Origin: Bromus sterilis
Taxonomy: Eukaryota; Streptophyta; Magnoliopsida; Poales; Poaceae
DNA length: 64,000 nucleotides
Assembly: GCA_950022295.1 (NCBI GenBank)
Contig: OX465598.1
Location: 114,125,001-114,189,000, forward strand
Reading direction: 5' to 3'
Below, in pieces: positions 1 through 12,389 of this stretch. The first letter of the stretch is position 1; each line of letters opens with the position of its first letter. Under the pieces are notes generated by a model. That model was not told the DNA's origin and did not search any database. It saw nothing but the letters and a program-made list of their open reading frames with translations. Position numbers and translations under genes: made by a program.

Positions 1-57
1 TTGTACCTGACTTGATAAGATAATATATATGTATGAGGGCCGACTTCCTTAATATAT

Positions 58-495
58 ATGTAGCCCCCTGAGTCGATTTGGACGGACTTGTGTCATGTCG
101 ACTCATTGATAAGATCGACTTGTAGCCCCCATGGTTGGTATGGTCACTTTTTGTACCAAACCAAATCATAGAATTTTGAAGTGATACTCCCCCGAGAGTT
201 GGTACGAGCATCTTTGCGTCGTGCCGAATCTTTTGAGAAGGAACTTCGAGGTGTAGTCCCCACGAGTCGGTATGTGCATCTGGGTGCTATACCGAGTCAG
301 ATAGGTCTGTCCCTCGTCTTTGCATTCCCTTTCTCAGAAAAACTTCGCGACGTTGTATAAAGTCGGCCATTGCGTTAAGCTGAGACGGGTTCACTTTTTA
401 TTATACGTGAATCCACAAGTTTTGTCAAATCAGAATTTCAAATTGTAGTCCCCATGAGTCGGTATGAGCATCTTTTGTGTCATACAGAGTCACAC
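58..495. repeat. Degenerate dispersed repeat, about 45-50 bp, five copies
   Basis: Copies near 58-105, 121-172, 183-232, 252-300 and 445-493 share GTAGYCCCC, then GAGTCGGTATGNGCATC, then a C-rich tail ending in ACCGAGTC. Within the best copy (about 265-297) TCGGTAT and ATACCGA form a 7-bp inverted repeat, so each unit could fold as a small hairpin. The copies are diverged and spaced irregularly. Confidence 0.6.
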
Positions 496-867
496 AGGTT
501 AATGCTCACGGTGCATCTTTTGGATGACATAAAAAATGATAAAAGAAAAAAGTATGCTATGATGCTGATGTATGCAAAAATAAAGTATGAAGGCTCATAT
601 AGAAGTCGACTCTGGATTAAACATGCCTCATCTTCTCGCGTTTGAGATAGATTATTGGTTTATCCAGGAGTCGGAACCTCTCTGTAAGTCAGCTACATAT
701 GACTAGCGTTCCATGTACTTCAGACCAAACTCGGTAGGCGTTGCTGTCAGCCCCCAAAGTTGTTAGGTTAAGCCGGGTACACGTAGTTCGTATGAGCTTT
801 GAGCTATACAGGCCATGATTAAGGCGTGGTTTAGCCAGTTCATGTGTATTCCGGGACTTCTTCAGAT

Positions 868-1012
868 AAGAGTCGATGAGTGACATCGAGCTCCCCTACT
901 TCCCCTGAATAAGCTTATACACATGTGTATTTTTACATATATATGCGGAATTTTCGGATAAAGAGTCAATGATTGTCATCGAGCTCCCCGATTCCCCTGA
1001 ATAAGCGATATA
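868..1012. repeat. Duplicated ~50-bp segment
   Basis: Two copies, near 868-915 and 962-1007, share AGAGTCGATGA, then CATCGAGCTCCCC, then CCCCTGAATAAGC. They differ at several bases. They belong to the repeat-rich 3' region of the Tat element. Confidence 0.6.
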
Positions 1013-1130
1013 CATGCTCAGTACCAATAGAAGGGTTGATCAAGCCCCCAGGTCTCTGAGATATAATAATGCAAAACATGCAGTGTATGATGCAAAAATA
1101 AATAACATGAAAAAAGTAAAGAAGAGTCGA

Positions 1131-1300
1131 TATGGCAAGAGCCGGTGCGACATGTGTCGACTTAGGTATATGTGGGGAAGGCCAGTGCGACAAAAGTCGA
1201 CTTATGTATATTAGATGACGAAAGCCAGCACGACGAATGTCGGGTTATGTATATGTTAATATGGCGAAAGCCTGTGCGACGTGTGTCGACTTGGATAAAT
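1131..1300. repeat. Tandem repeat, ~40-48 bp, four degenerate copies
   Basis: Four head-to-tail units carry GCGAAAGCC-GTGCGACNNNNGTCGACTT-GGTATATG with substitutions and small indels (near 1131-1169, 1170-1208, 1209-1256, 1257-1297). Each holds a GTCGAC or GTCG core. Position between integrase and LTR fits the tandem arrays known from 3' UTRs of Tat/Ogre elements. Confidence 0.7.
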
Positions 1301-1434
1301 GTACAGTAATGTTCCTGTTCTACTCAAGTGTAATATGGACGGAGTTGTGCGATGTTCCACGGCTTGGGAGTCTCCTCCATGCATGTGCGCGTGTCTGCCT
1401 TCTCGGGTATATCAACTAGGTAGTAGGATCCATT

Positions 1435-2392
1435 TTACAGGTTCTTGCTTACCACAAACGGTCCTTCCCAAGGAGAGGATAATTTGTGCATTCCATCTTT
1501 CTTCTGTATGAGTCGGAGAACTAAATCACCTTCCTGGAAAGTCCGACTTCGGATGCGGCGGCTATCATAGCGTCGCAGATCTTGTTGGTAAATATCCGAC
1601 TGAGCTGCAGCCAAATCTCGTTTTTCATCGAGACTATCCAAGGAATCTTGCCTTGCTTCCTCGTTTTCGGCTTCTACATATGCGGTGACTCCTGGTGAGT
1701 CGTAACGCATGTCACTTGGGAGAACGGCTTCCGCTCCATAGACTAGGAAGAAGGGCGTATAACCTGTCAAACTGTTAGGAGTCATCCTAATTCTCCACAA
1801 TACTGAGGGTAACTCCTCCTCCCAGGAACCCGGCGTCCTTTTCAAAGGGACATAGAGTCGGGGTTTGATGCCTCGGAGTAACTCTTGGTTGGCTCTCTCA
1901 GCTTGTCCGTTGGACTGGGTTCGAGTCGGATGTGCTCGTTCTGGCAGAATCGCTGCATAACCCCTTCTGATAGGTTAGAACCATTATAAGTGATGATGCT
2001 ATGGGGGTAGCCGAATCTGTATATGATCTTTTTCAAGAATTTCAGTGTTGTCGCAGCGTCACATTGGCTGACCGGCTCTACCTCGACCCATTTGGTAAAC
2101 TTATCCAGTGCCACTAATAGGTGGGTATTCTTGTTGGCTGATCTTTTGAACGGTCCCACCATGTCAATCCCCCATACCGCAAAGGGACAAGTGATAGGGA
2201 TCATCCTGAGTTCTTGAACCGGCACGTGATCTTGCTTTGCATAGCACTGACATCCATCGCATTTCTTGACTATGTACTCTGCATCTGCATGTGCTGTGAG
2301 CCAGTAGAAGCCATGTCGAAAGGCTTTAGCTACAAGCGAACGAGAACCAGAATGGTGTCCGCAATCTCCAGAATGTATTTCATTGAGGATGG
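1435..2392 (-). pseudogene. Integrase of the Tat element, broken
   Basis: Minus-strand remnant of the retroviral-type integrase that joins element cDNA to chromosomal DNA. It shows the HHCC zinc-binding region (IHSGDCGHHSG, then CDGC), the first catalytic Asp in GIDMVGPF, and the glutamate segment GQAERANQELL near 1895. The second catalytic Asp is replaced by Tyr (IITYNGSN, near 1990). A frameshift near 1925 separates the front half from the back half, which continues with the conserved TPFFLVYGAEAVLP block to a stop at 1435. The N-terminal end is joined, across inserted element A, to coding sequence at 10005. Confidence 0.85.
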
Positions 2393-4054
2393 TGATACAC
2401 GAGATAGCTTCTCGTCCCTCGTTGGTTACCCCAAGTGGAAGGTGAGATGTAGCGTAGCGGCAAATTTCCCTTAGCGAAGATGCTATGGTTTTAGATTGTC
2501 TCCAGTAGGACTCCAAGATCGACAAGTAGGTGGTTCGGCAAATGAGGCGACGTTTTATGATAATCACTTGATTTACCTAGATCTGCACACACAACAGATA
2601 GCTTTGCTCCCAACGAGTACAGACGAGTTGTCAATTCCTCCGGCCTTGTTGTTTACAAAGGATAAAACTCATGGGATAATAATGATAGTGATAGCAACGG
2701 AAAAGTAAATACTTAAAGTAAATTGAAGATGAAAATAGTGTTGGAAATATGGACCGGGGTCCTATGATGTTCACTAGTGATGTCTCTCTCCCAAAAGATG
2801 ATAAAATATCCATGCGAGGTAAACAAATTACAGCTGGGCAATTGACAGGATTATGTGCGCAAACCAATGCTAATTATGCTAAATAGAAAGGAAGAGGCTC
2901 AAAAGCATGGGCGGTACGCCAAGACAAGTAGACCGAAATCCATCTGCATCTACCTACTAATCATCCACCTTGAGATATCTATCCAGAACATATCGCTGGT
3001 ATTAAGTTGCAAATCCCACCCAAAGTGTAAACTCAAAGCAACAGACAACTGCATTAAAGAAATTTGCGTAAAGTAAACAATCCTTGCACCCGCAAGTACA
3101 AGCACCGTGGTTTTCCACCTTGTGGCAACAACACATCCCCTAGACTCATGTTTCTGTCACTCAAGCTAGTCATCGGGGGGCATGAACCCAAAATCATGCA
3201 TAACGCACCCTCTTGTTGTCACTACCTACTACTTGGCCAAAGCAATAAACAACAACGGAGAACATGCAAGAATTACTCAAGAACATAAATATAAAAGAGG
3301 AGAATCAAATATATTACTCAAACACAATCTGAACATAATCCATCGGATCCCAGCAAACTCAGCATAGCAACAGTAGAAAGATTACATATGTGCCTCGATC
3401 ATGTAGGGCAGCTCACGAGGTATAATCCATGAAGAACAAAGAGGGGAGGAGAACATCACATAGCTACTGATCATAGACCCATGGTCCAAGGTGGACTACT
3501 CATGGTTCATCCGAGAAGCATCCATGGTGGTGGAGAAGCTCCCGGAGCTGATTCCTCCCTCCGGCAGGGTGCCGGGAAGAGGTCTTCTGGTGCTCCCGAC
3601 CTTGGAAGCGCGGCGGCGGCGGAACAGAGGAGATATCGCGAAAAAGGGTTCCGTCCCCGAGGGTTTCTCATCACGGGGAATAAATAGGAAAAGGGGGGCA
3701 GCCAGAGGTGGGCCAGGGGCTCCAGGCGCCACCCTGGCGTGGCCAGGGGTGGGGCCACGCCCTCTTGCCGCCTGGGCCCCCTGGCCCCCCTCGGCTCCCA
3801 CTTTGGCTCTTCTAGAAGGTTCCCGTACGCTGATTTTTCCTATATTTTTCCCGGAATTTTTCTGGTACTTTTAATAAGGGGGAAACCTGGAATAGAAAAA
3901 CAGCAAAAAACAGGAACTGGCACTGGGGTGCGCTGAGTTAATAGGTTAGTCCAAATATGATCAAAAGTGTATGGAAGTTCATCAATATCATAGCAATATC
4001 ACACAAAAGAGGCAAGGAGCAAGCATAAATTATAGATACATTTTGGATGTATCA
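2393..4054 (-). repeat. Element A 3' LTR (1,662 bp)
   Basis: Pairs with 8329-9999. Minus strand begins TGATACATCC and ends TGTATCA. A TATA-like CTATTTATT on the minus strand lies near 3680-3690, upstream of a GC-rich leader, consistent with an LTR promoter. The copies differ by scattered substitutions and small indels (for example an extra CTCATAAT block near 9273 in the partner), so the insertion is not very recent. Confidence 0.93.
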
Positions 4055-4068
4055 ACATCCCCAAGCTT
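4055..4068 (-). other. Polypurine tract of element A
   Basis: AAGCTTGGGGATGT on the minus strand directly precedes the 3' LTR. This is the usual plus-strand priming site, and it matches the equivalent site in element B. Confidence 0.75.
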
Positions 4069-6984
4069 AATTCCTGCTCGTCCTCAAGTAGGTAAATGAT
4101 AACAAGCATAATTTCTATGGTGACATGCTAACAACCGTATAAGAACTTTTAAGTAACGAAATCAAGGCATGTAATTCAATTCAAGTCATAACAGGCAAGC
4201 GTCTATATTTGGCATTGAAACAAGCAACATTAGAACATAAAGGTGCAAGAGCTCCCGCTTTCCGTGACTCGAATATCTCCAAACGGTGTTTGCGTGAAAG
4301 AAAGGGGATAGGGATATACGAGACAAAATTATTTTTGTGTTGAGAACTCAATCTAGTAAAGTGTCACACTTGGTCTTCTTTGGAATCTTATCTTGACTCA
4401 TCCCCAGACAGCTAGCCAGGTACAAGTCAAAATGATCCACTCCTTTTCGACATTTTGAGGACTCATGCAATCGATGAGCGTAAGAAAGAAAGTTGACACT
4501 TAGGATGGCAAAGAGAGAATAAGGTGGAGGAGGAAGACAAAAAGGTGTGAAAGGCTCACATCAATGAGGAAAATCATAGGAAAGAGAAAGCCAAATGATA
4601 GATATGATGTGAGGAGTAGGGATTGCCATGCAACGGATGCACATATGAGCTAAGGTAAGCTCTCCAATGGAACTAGTGGGGGTGCATTCAACTTTCTTGC
4701 TCAAGAAGACCTAGAGCTCATTTGAGGAGGCTCATCATTGGAATATAGAAGCCAAGTTCTACAGTGTGAAGGTCCCCACATAGCTATATGCATGAATGAT
4801 AATCTCTATGGAGTACAAGATATAAGAGGGAGTATGAGTGTGGATCTCTCAAAAGGAAAGTAGTGTGTCCCCTTCTCTCTTTTTATTTCTTTTTTCTCTT
4901 TTTTTCTATTTTTTTGTATTTTTTTTGGTGGCCTCAATGGCTCTTTCTATTTCTCTCATTTGTCCTATTTGGGATCTTTTAATTTGTCCTCTTTGGGATC
5001 TTTTAATTTGTCCACTTTGGGATATTTTCCTTACTTTAGGGGCAACACTCTATATATTAAAGAAGTATAGAAGATCTTTCACACTTTACAAAGTACTTAA
5101 ATCATAAAGAAGATGTAACTATCATGATGTATGCAAATGTATGCCTCTGGCAGTGTAGCAGGATATGCAATGATAGTAGCGCATCATGTAGCATTGATTA
5201 GGGCAAGGCCCAACTAGCATGCGGCTCATCGATCAAGAAAGTAGCATGTATGACATGAAGATCATGTCATGAGAAGATGGATGTTGCATCGCAATATATC
5301 TCGGAAAGGCTATGGAAATGCCTTGGTAGGTAGGTATGGTGGATGTTTTGAGGAAGGATATAAGGAGGTTTATGATGACAGAGCGTATCGTGCGAAGGGT
5401 TTGGATGTACTGGCGAAGGTGGACGCCAACTCTCGGAGTGAGAAGAAAGCTATGCACGGCACAGGAGAGGCTAGAAAAATATGGGAAGGTGGAAGTGTCA
5501 ACTTTCGAATACTCACATTAGTCCGAAGAACTCATGCACTTATTATCGGTAACTCTCAATCTAATAAGGAGGTTCATAAAGAGACAAGTACCCCGAGGAG
5601 GAGTGTATGGGGGTTTGGTTATCCTTGCGCATCCTCGACTCATGGTACGTGAGTGTACTCTAATATTCGACCCCTCAGAAGAGTAGTGCTCCATCTAGTA
5701 GCTAGAGTTCTCAAATAATTTTGTAGGTTTTGAAAATAAACACAGATTGCCCAAAAGACGACATCTATCACTAATATGCTAAAGCTCTTGACACCAAAAG
5801 TCCAAACATTACTCAAAACAACACCTCAAAGCTATTGCAAGTTACTACTACAAAAGAATAGCAACCTCAATTACCTACTTCAAGTCAAGACACACAACTC
5901 AGTGCAACATGCAAACTCTCTAAACAAGATAAACATGAAAACTCAAGAGAGTTCCAGCAACAAACTAAACAAAAGCTCTTTAAAAAGATAAGCATTAAAA
6001 CTAAGAGCTAAACATGACAGTAGCTAAGAACAGATAAAGAACACACACAACAAAGATAAGCATTAAAAAGTCCTATGTTGTGTTCTAGATTTTTGAAGTG
6101 GAGCATGTTTCTCTCCCACACAAAGAAAGCTGGGTTCTAACTTGTTATGAACATCAACCAAGCTAAAGAATACTAAAAATAAGACCTAAGAGCGAGACGC
6201 TCCAAGCATAGCACATAATGCATGAAGTGATAAAAATATAGTGAAACGAGAGACGAACTGGTAATTGTTGATGGAGAAGGGGATTCACAGGGGCATCCCC
6301 AAGCTTAGACGCTTCAGTCTCCTCTAATATTTCTTGGGGATGCATGGGGGAATCCCCAAGCTTGAACGATTGACACTTCTTAATCTTCCTTCATCATCTT
6401 CCCTCGCACACTAGAAAACTCCCTTCATACATAACTCATCATAATCTGATTAGCGAGGTTAGTACCCATAATAAAATAGTTTTTCTCTACTTTAAATAAA
6501 GATAATCTTGAATATCTACTGTTTCTCAAGATTGAAAAAAGGTTTTTGCAAAGAAAAAGCAAGCTTAAGGTTTGCAAAACGAAGAAGAGGCAAAACAGGA
6601 CATAATCTGTGAAAAACAGACCAGCAGGTAGTACAGAATTTTTTAGGGATACTTCTGCAACTCAAAACAAAAAACTGAGAACATACGAAAGTTTCGTAAT
6701 TTTATAGAGCATGCTGTGTAAACAATTCAGCTCAAAAAGATGAACTGGGATTTTTCTCTGATTTTTCTAGTCACGAGGACAGAATCTGTTTTCTGGACAG
6801 CATGTCACAACTTTCACTTCCCTTGTCGTATGAGGCTATAAAAGGCACAAAGCTTGAAAAGTAAAGATACAATGATGTTGCTACAGTAGTAAAAATAATC
6901 AAGACCACTAAAAACAGAAGGAAAACAAAAAGGAAATCCTAAATTTGTTGCGGGCTGCCTCCCGAAAGCACTTCTTTAAAGCCA
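4069..6984 (-). other. Long 3' noncoding region of element A
   Basis: About 2.9 kb without a credible ORF. It is collinear with 39506-42426 of element B in inverted orientation (for example 5233-5660 against 40853-41272), so it is a conserved part of the family and not random sequence. It contains a pyrimidine-rich tract at 4870-4930 (purine-rich in the sense strand) and a 24-bp tandem repeat. Confidence 0.8.
4959..5030. repeat. 24-bp tandem repeat, three copies
   Basis: Unit ATTTGTCCTCTTTGGGATCT plus TTTA, three copies with one or two changes each. The matching place in element B (about 41495-41530) has two copies. Confidence 0.85.
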
Positions 6985-8141
6985 TTAGCTAGGCTTAAGG
7001 ATTATAGAAGATGCTCTCACAAGAATAAGAATTTTTAAACAAAAGAGAGCATCCAGAAGCAAATATGAAACACATTTAAGCCTAACCCACTTCCTATGCA
7101 TAGGCAGCTTATAAGAAAATAAATCAAAGAAGCAAAAATAAACCAACATAGGAAGGTGGAACAAGAACATCTTCATAACTTTCCACATAAAGAGAGGAGT
7201 TTTAGTAATATGGAAGTTTCTACAACCAAACTTCCCGCTCTCAAAATAATTTTCAGTAGTATCATGAACAACATCAAGAATATAACTATCACATAAATCA
7301 TATTGTTCATGACCTACAAGCACACGTGTATTTTTTTCAACACGGTTTTTAGGATCATAAGATAAATGCAACACATCACATTGAGCTTTGATAAAAGGAA
7401 AATTATCCGGAGTTGGAGATTTCAAAAGGATAATAGGACAATCAAGTGTGGGTGCAATAGAAAAAATTTCATGCTTAACATATGGAACTATAGAGAGTTC
7501 ATTTTTATTATCATCATCCATAGTGGCATCTTGGCCATCAACATATCAAGTATCAAATTTTTTAGAAAGGGATATTTCAAGTGAGTCCTCGGAATCATGG
7601 GATTCCTCCTCAAAGAAATCATTGGCCTCTTCTAGGGCAGCAAACATTTTTTTTAAGTATTCAATATAGGAATTGGAAGTATAATTCTTGAAGCAATAAG
7701 AAAGAACTGCAAAGTTTTCAGACTGGTGAATAGTATCGTGATACTTTTCAATCAAAGAAGCAATCTCATAAGCACCTTTAAAAGCAACAAACTCTTCAAT
7801 CTTTTCAACATCAAAGTAATCATAAACACCTTTAGCATAAGAAGATAAGATCTCATTTTCATTGAACTCACATTGGAAAGGGAGGTGTTTATGATCTATA
7901 TTAGAACAACAAGTAAAATCATAATTGTAGCACAAAAGTTTAGCATGGCAATAAGAAACATGTATTTGATCCCATAAGTGTTTTCTTTCAGAGATAGGCG
8001 GTGCAGCGTATAATGAGCATGCTCATCCAATGATTTTCCCTCAACCAAGTCGGTTGGGTTTTTAGCGCGAGCACAAATTGATCGAAGATGAACCAAGTGA
8101 AGAATGTCCATCCTACCATATTTGGGTGGTTCAGCACCCAT
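6985..8141 (-). pseudogene. Single ORF of element A, unknown function, broken
   Basis: A roughly 385-codon reading frame interrupted by a frameshift near 7930 and one stop at 7546-7548. It starts MGAEPPKYGRMDILHLVHL about 185 bp after the primer site. It has no zinc knuckle, protease or polymerase motif. The last 95 residues match the C-terminus of the element B protein (38522-39505): a CDSYI/CDTYI block, a hydrophobic stretch around FLFHLPMLVYFCFFDLF that could be membrane-associated, then MHRKxVRLKCVSY and LLDALFC. Conservation of this tail in two diverged elements suggests selected function. I do not recognise the domain. Confidence 0.65.
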
Positions 8142-8300
8142 GGTAGAGATAGCATCAGTAGGCAGACAAAGGAAAAAGATAGCAACTATTTTTTTGGTTT
8201 TTGATAAAAGACACTAAAGAAAAAACTGAAAGGTAAACTAACAAGACTAAAATGCAAAGATAAAAGATAGTGTGCAACTCCGCTATCTTGAAGATTGGAG

Positions 8301-8318
8301 TGCCCAGCAACGGCGCCA
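8301..8318 (-). other. Primer-binding site of element A
   Basis: Minus strand TGGCGCCGTTGCTGGGC, ten bases inside the 5' LTR. It resembles the tRNA-Asp-type site seen in element B (TGGCGCCGTTGCCGGGG) with changes at its inner end. Confidence 0.8.
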
Positions 8319-8328
8319 GAAATTTGCT

Positions 8329-9999
8329 TGATACAAGAGATAGCTTCTCGTCTCTCGTTGGTTGACCCAAGTGCAAGGTGAGATGTAGCGTAGCGGAAAA
8401 TTTCCCTTAGCGAATATGCTAAGGTTTTATATTGTCTCCAGTAGGACTCCAAGATCGACAAGTAGGCGGTTCGGCAAGTGAGGCGCCGTTTTATGATAAC
8501 CACTTGCTTACCTAGACCTGGACACACAACAGATAGCTTTTCTCCCAACGAGTACAGAGGAGTTTTCAATTCCTCCGGCCTTGTTATTTACAAAGGATAA
8601 ACGCACGGGTTAATAATGATAGTGATAGGAACAGAAAAGTAAATACGGAAAGTAAATTGAAGATGTAAACAGTGTTCAAAATATGGACCGGGGTCCTATG
8701 ATGTTCACTAGTGATGTCTCTCTCCCAAAAGACGATAAAATAGCCATGCGAGGTAAAAAAAATTACACCTGGGCAATTGACAGGATTATGTGCGCAAACC
8801 AATGCTAATTATGCTAAACAGAAATGAAGAGAATCAAAAGCATGGGCGGTACACCAAGACAAGTAGACCGAAATCCATCTGCATCTAACTACTAATCATC
8901 CACCTTGAGATATCTATCCAGAACATCTCGCTGGTATTAAGTTGTGAATCCCACCCAAAGTGCAAACTCAAAGCAACAAACAACGGCATTAAAGAACTTT
9001 GCGTAAAGTAAACAATCCTTGCACCCGCAAGTACAAGCACCGTTGTTTTCCCCCTTGTGGCAACAACACATCCCCTAGACTCATGTTTCTGTCACTCAAG
9101 CTAGTCATCGGGGGGCATGAACCCACAATCATGCATAACGCTCCCTCTTGGAGTCACTACCTACTACTTGGCCAAAGCAATAAACAGCAACGGAGAACAT
9201 GCAAGAATTACTCAAGAACATAAATATAAAAGAGGAGAATCAAATATATTACTCAAACACAATCTGAACATAATCTCATAATCCATCGGATCCCAGCAAA
9301 CTCAGCATAGCAACAGCAGAAAGATTACATATGTGCCTCGATCATGTAGGGCAGCTCACGAGGTCTAATCCATGAAGAACAAAGAGGGGAGGAGAATATC
9401 ACATAGCTACTGATCATAGACCCATGGTCCAAGGTGGAGTACTCAAGGTTCATCTGGGAAGCATCCATGGTGGTGGAGAAGCTCCTAGAGGTGATTCCTC
9501 CCTCCGGAAGGGTGCCGGGAAGAGGTCTTCTGGTGCTCCTGATCTTGGAAGCGCGGCGACGGTGGAACATAGGAGAGATCGCGAAAAAGGGTTTCGTCCC
9601 CTAGGGTTTCTCTTCAAGGGGAATAAATAGGCGAATGGGGGCATCCAGAGGTGGACCAGGGGCTCCAGGCGCCCCCCTGGCGCGACCAGGGGTGGAGCCG
9701 CACCCTCTAGACGCCTGGGGCCCCCCTGGCCCCCCTCGGCTCCCACTTTTTATCTTCTGGAAGGTTCCCGTACGCTGATTTTTCCTATATTTTTCCCGGA
9801 ATTTTTCTGGTACTTTTAATAAGGGGGAAACCTGAAATAGAAAAACAACAGAAAACAGGAACTGGCACTGGGGTGCACTGAGTTAATAGGTTAGTCCAAA
9901 TATGATCAAAAGTGTATGGAAGTTCATCAATATCATAGTAGTATCACACAAAAGAGGCATGGAGGAAGCAGAAATTATAGATACGTTTTGGACGTATCA
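8329..9999 (-). repeat. Element A 5' LTR (1,671 bp)
   Basis: Partner of 2393-4054, with the same TG...CA ends. TATA-like CTATTTATT lies on the minus strand near 9622-9632. Followed at 10000-10004 by the GATGG duplication. Confidence 0.93.
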
Positions 10000-10004
10000 G
10001 ATGG

Positions 10005-10690
10005 CTCTACCTTCTTCTGGTGAGACACATCTCTGGAAAACATCTGCGGCACTCCGCCGATGTATATCACCATTGATGAGTACAAAGGATTGGATTCCCC
10101 GAGTCTTGTAATCCAAGTAAGGTACGACCCATGAGGGTATAGCATGAATTGCAACAACCAAAGCTGACTCTGGATCCGGCTCTGTTATGTCTCGCTCTGT
10201 TGGTGGTTGTACAGACGATTTTGTTAGAAAATCCAGGAATATGTTTGGAGGGACCGGATTTTGCTGAGAGCCGAGTTGGGACAGGGCATCTGCTGCTTTG
10301 TTTTGCCTATGGTCCACATGATCCACCTGGTATGCAAAAAAAAATCCGGCTTGTCTTTCCATTTCTCATCGATAAGCTTCCATTATGGGATCCTTGGAAT
10401 TCCATTTTCCTTACACTTGTTGAGGAACGATATCAGAGTCGCCATAGCATTGGATATGACTTATGCTCATCTCACGAGCCAGCCGTAGCCCATGAAATAA
10501 GGCAATTACTCTGCTGCGTTGTTGGTGCAAGTGAACTGCAACTGCAGAACATAGTAGAATTTCTCCCCTTTAGGTGATGTAAGGACCACACCGCCTCCCG
10601 ATCCTTGGACCTGCCGACTTCCATCGAAGTGCATCGTCCAATATTTGGTGACCGGCTTCTCCGGAGGTGCTTGGATTTATGTCCAGTCAT
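10005..10690 (-). pseudogene. Second (Tat-type) RNase H and start of integrase, broken
   Basis: On the minus strand the region begins with an RNase H signature (WTMHFDGS, then NNAAE near 10520) and continues to the terminal motif NKAADALSQLGSQQ near 10295, then to the linker into integrase that ends at the element A insertion. Stops and frame changes between about 10362 and 10510 make it non-functional. This extra RNase H, distinct from the one next to RT, is a known trait of Tat-lineage elements. Confidence 0.75.
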
Positions 10691-10733
10691 TGATGAAGTC
10701 GGCCAACGCTTGGGATTTGATGGACGTTCGTGG

Positions 10734-12389
10734 TTAATATTTGATGTGATAAGCCCCCAACTCTATGGCCCGCTTTGAAATCCTTCCCGTGGCTTCCCGG
10801 TTTTGGATGATATCTGCAAGTGGTGCTGAGCTGACTACAGTTATGGGGTGCTCCTGGAAATAGTGTTTGAGTTTCTGGCTCGCCATGAATACACCAAGAA
10901 CCAATTTCTGCCAATGAGGATAATGTTGCTTCGATGAAGTCAAAACCTCACTAACATAATAAACTGGCCTTTGCAGGGGGTGCTCTTTGTCGGCTTCCAT
11001 ACGCTCAACAACAGGGACAGCGCTGACTGCTCGATTTTTGGCTGCGATATAAAGTAACATAGGTTCCTTTGGCTTGGGAGCCTCCAAGATTGGAGCCTAG
11101 GATAGCTTCTTCTTCAATGACTCTAGGGCCTGATCCGCTTCGTCATCCTAGACAAATGTTTCTGATTTCCTCAGAAGTCGGTACAGGGGGATTTCCTTTT
11201 CCCCGAGCCGGCTGATAAACCGACTTAGGGCGGCTACACATCTTGTGAGTCGTTGGACTCCATTTACTAAGGCCGACTTCTGAAGAGTCATGATAGCGTT
11301 GATTTTCTCCGGATTTGCCTCGATGCCTCTCTTTGATACTATGTATCCAAGGAGCTTACCTGTAGGTACCCCAAATGTGCATTTGGCCGGGTTTAACTTC
11401 ATCTGGTACTTGCGAAGATTTTTGAAGGTTTCCTATAAGTCACTGATGAGTGAGTCGGCTAGTTGGGATTTGATCACTATATCATCCACATAAGCATGCA
11501 CGTTGCGCCCAATCTGCTCTTTGAGGAAACTCTGCACTGTTCGCTGATATGTGGATCCTGCATTCTTAAGGCCAAAAGGCACAGAAGTGTAATAGTAGAT
11601 CCCGAAGGGAGTGATGAAAGCTGTTTTTTCTTGATCCTCCAGGGCCATCTTGATTTGGTGATAACCAGAGTAGGCGTCAAGGAAACATAGGAGCTCGCAT
11701 CCCGCAGTCGAGTCTATGATCTGGTCAATACGAGGCAGCGCAAAGGGATCCTTCCGGCAGGCTTTATTCAAGTCGGTATAGTCGATACACATACGCCAGG
11801 TCCCGTTCTTTTTCAGGAGGAGGTCCGAGTTTGCGAGCCATTCTGGATAGAGGACTTCCATGATGAATCCAGCGGCAAGAAGTCGGGCTATCTCTTCCCC
11901 AATAGCGTTTCCCCTTTCGTCGTTGAAACGGCGAAGGAATTGCTTGACCGGCTTCAGCTTTGGATCTATATATAGGTGGTGCTCAGTGAGTTCTCTCGGG
12001 ACACCTAGCATATTAGAGGGTTTCCATGCAAAGATGTCCTGATTCTCACGGAGGAACTCGATGAGCACACTTTCCTATTTATCAGATAACTCTGTCCCAA
12101 TGATGAACTGTTGAGAAGAGTCACCAGGGACAAAGTCCACTTTCTTTGTGTCCTGAGCCGGTTGGAACTTGGGATTGTTGTCGGGAGTCATTTTTTTCAA
12201 GATTGTGGGGTCTGCCGGGTCTACCTTTTCTCGGTATGCTAACAAGCCCTCTTTGGCGCATGCCGACTCGGCAAATTTGACGTGTTGTTCATCACACTCC
12301 ACTTCCCTGGACCGACTTCCATCCACTGTGATTGGGCCATTAGGACCCGGCATTTTTAGCTTCAAGTATACATAGCATGGGTGAGCCAA
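10734..12389 (-). pseudogene. Reverse transcriptase and RNase H of the Tat element, broken
   Basis: Encodes the polymerase that copies element RNA to DNA. Order on the minus strand: linker (12389-12075), RT palm with LNKACRKDPFALP, FLDAYSGYHQI and the intact catalytic YVDD (near 11480), thumb with LGYIVSKRGIEANPEKI (11402-11148), and an RNase H start with VYYVSEVL and KLVLGVFMASQKLKHYF (11087-10734). The pieces stay in one frame, separated by single stops at about 12072, 11433 and 11148. The last replaces an expected Trp before DDEADQAL. Confidence 0.88.

Larger units (their letters stand above)
1..1434 (-). other. 3' noncoding region / probable 3' LTR of the Tat element
   Basis: No credible gene. 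The stretch is built of degenerate short repeats and lies just downstream of integrase on the minus strand, where Tat elements carry a long repeat-rich 3' UTR followed by the LTR. I could not place the LTR boundary, because no second copy is in the window. Confidence 0.55.
2393..9999 (-). mobile_element. Element A: nested non-autonomous LTR retrotransposon, complete
   Basis: Complete insertion: LTRs at 2393-4054 and 8329-9999, both TG...CA, flanked by GATGG at 2388-2392 and 10000-10004. The primer site adjoins the right LTR and the purine tract the left LTR, so the element reads on the minus strand. The 4.3-kb interior holds a single damaged ORF (6985-8141) and a long noncoding 3' region. I found no gag, protease, RT or integrase, so mobility would need proteins from another element. 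The LTR start, 3' region and ORF C-terminus match element B (36813-43856) by eye, while the LTR end does not. Confidence 0.92.

Noticed and set aside
3491..3936. Overlapping frames in both strands near 3500-3900 and again at 9325-9746
   Set aside because: GC-rich leader of the element A LTR; the two LTR copies do not preserve the same protein.
5269..5652. 127-codon frame at 5269-5652 (and its inverse match at 40853-41236)
   Set aside because: Open in both elements but running antisense to them and with stops elsewhere in the region; similarity is equally strong at noncoding positions, so I treat it as conserved 3' noncoding sequence. An antisense protein is possible but unsupported.
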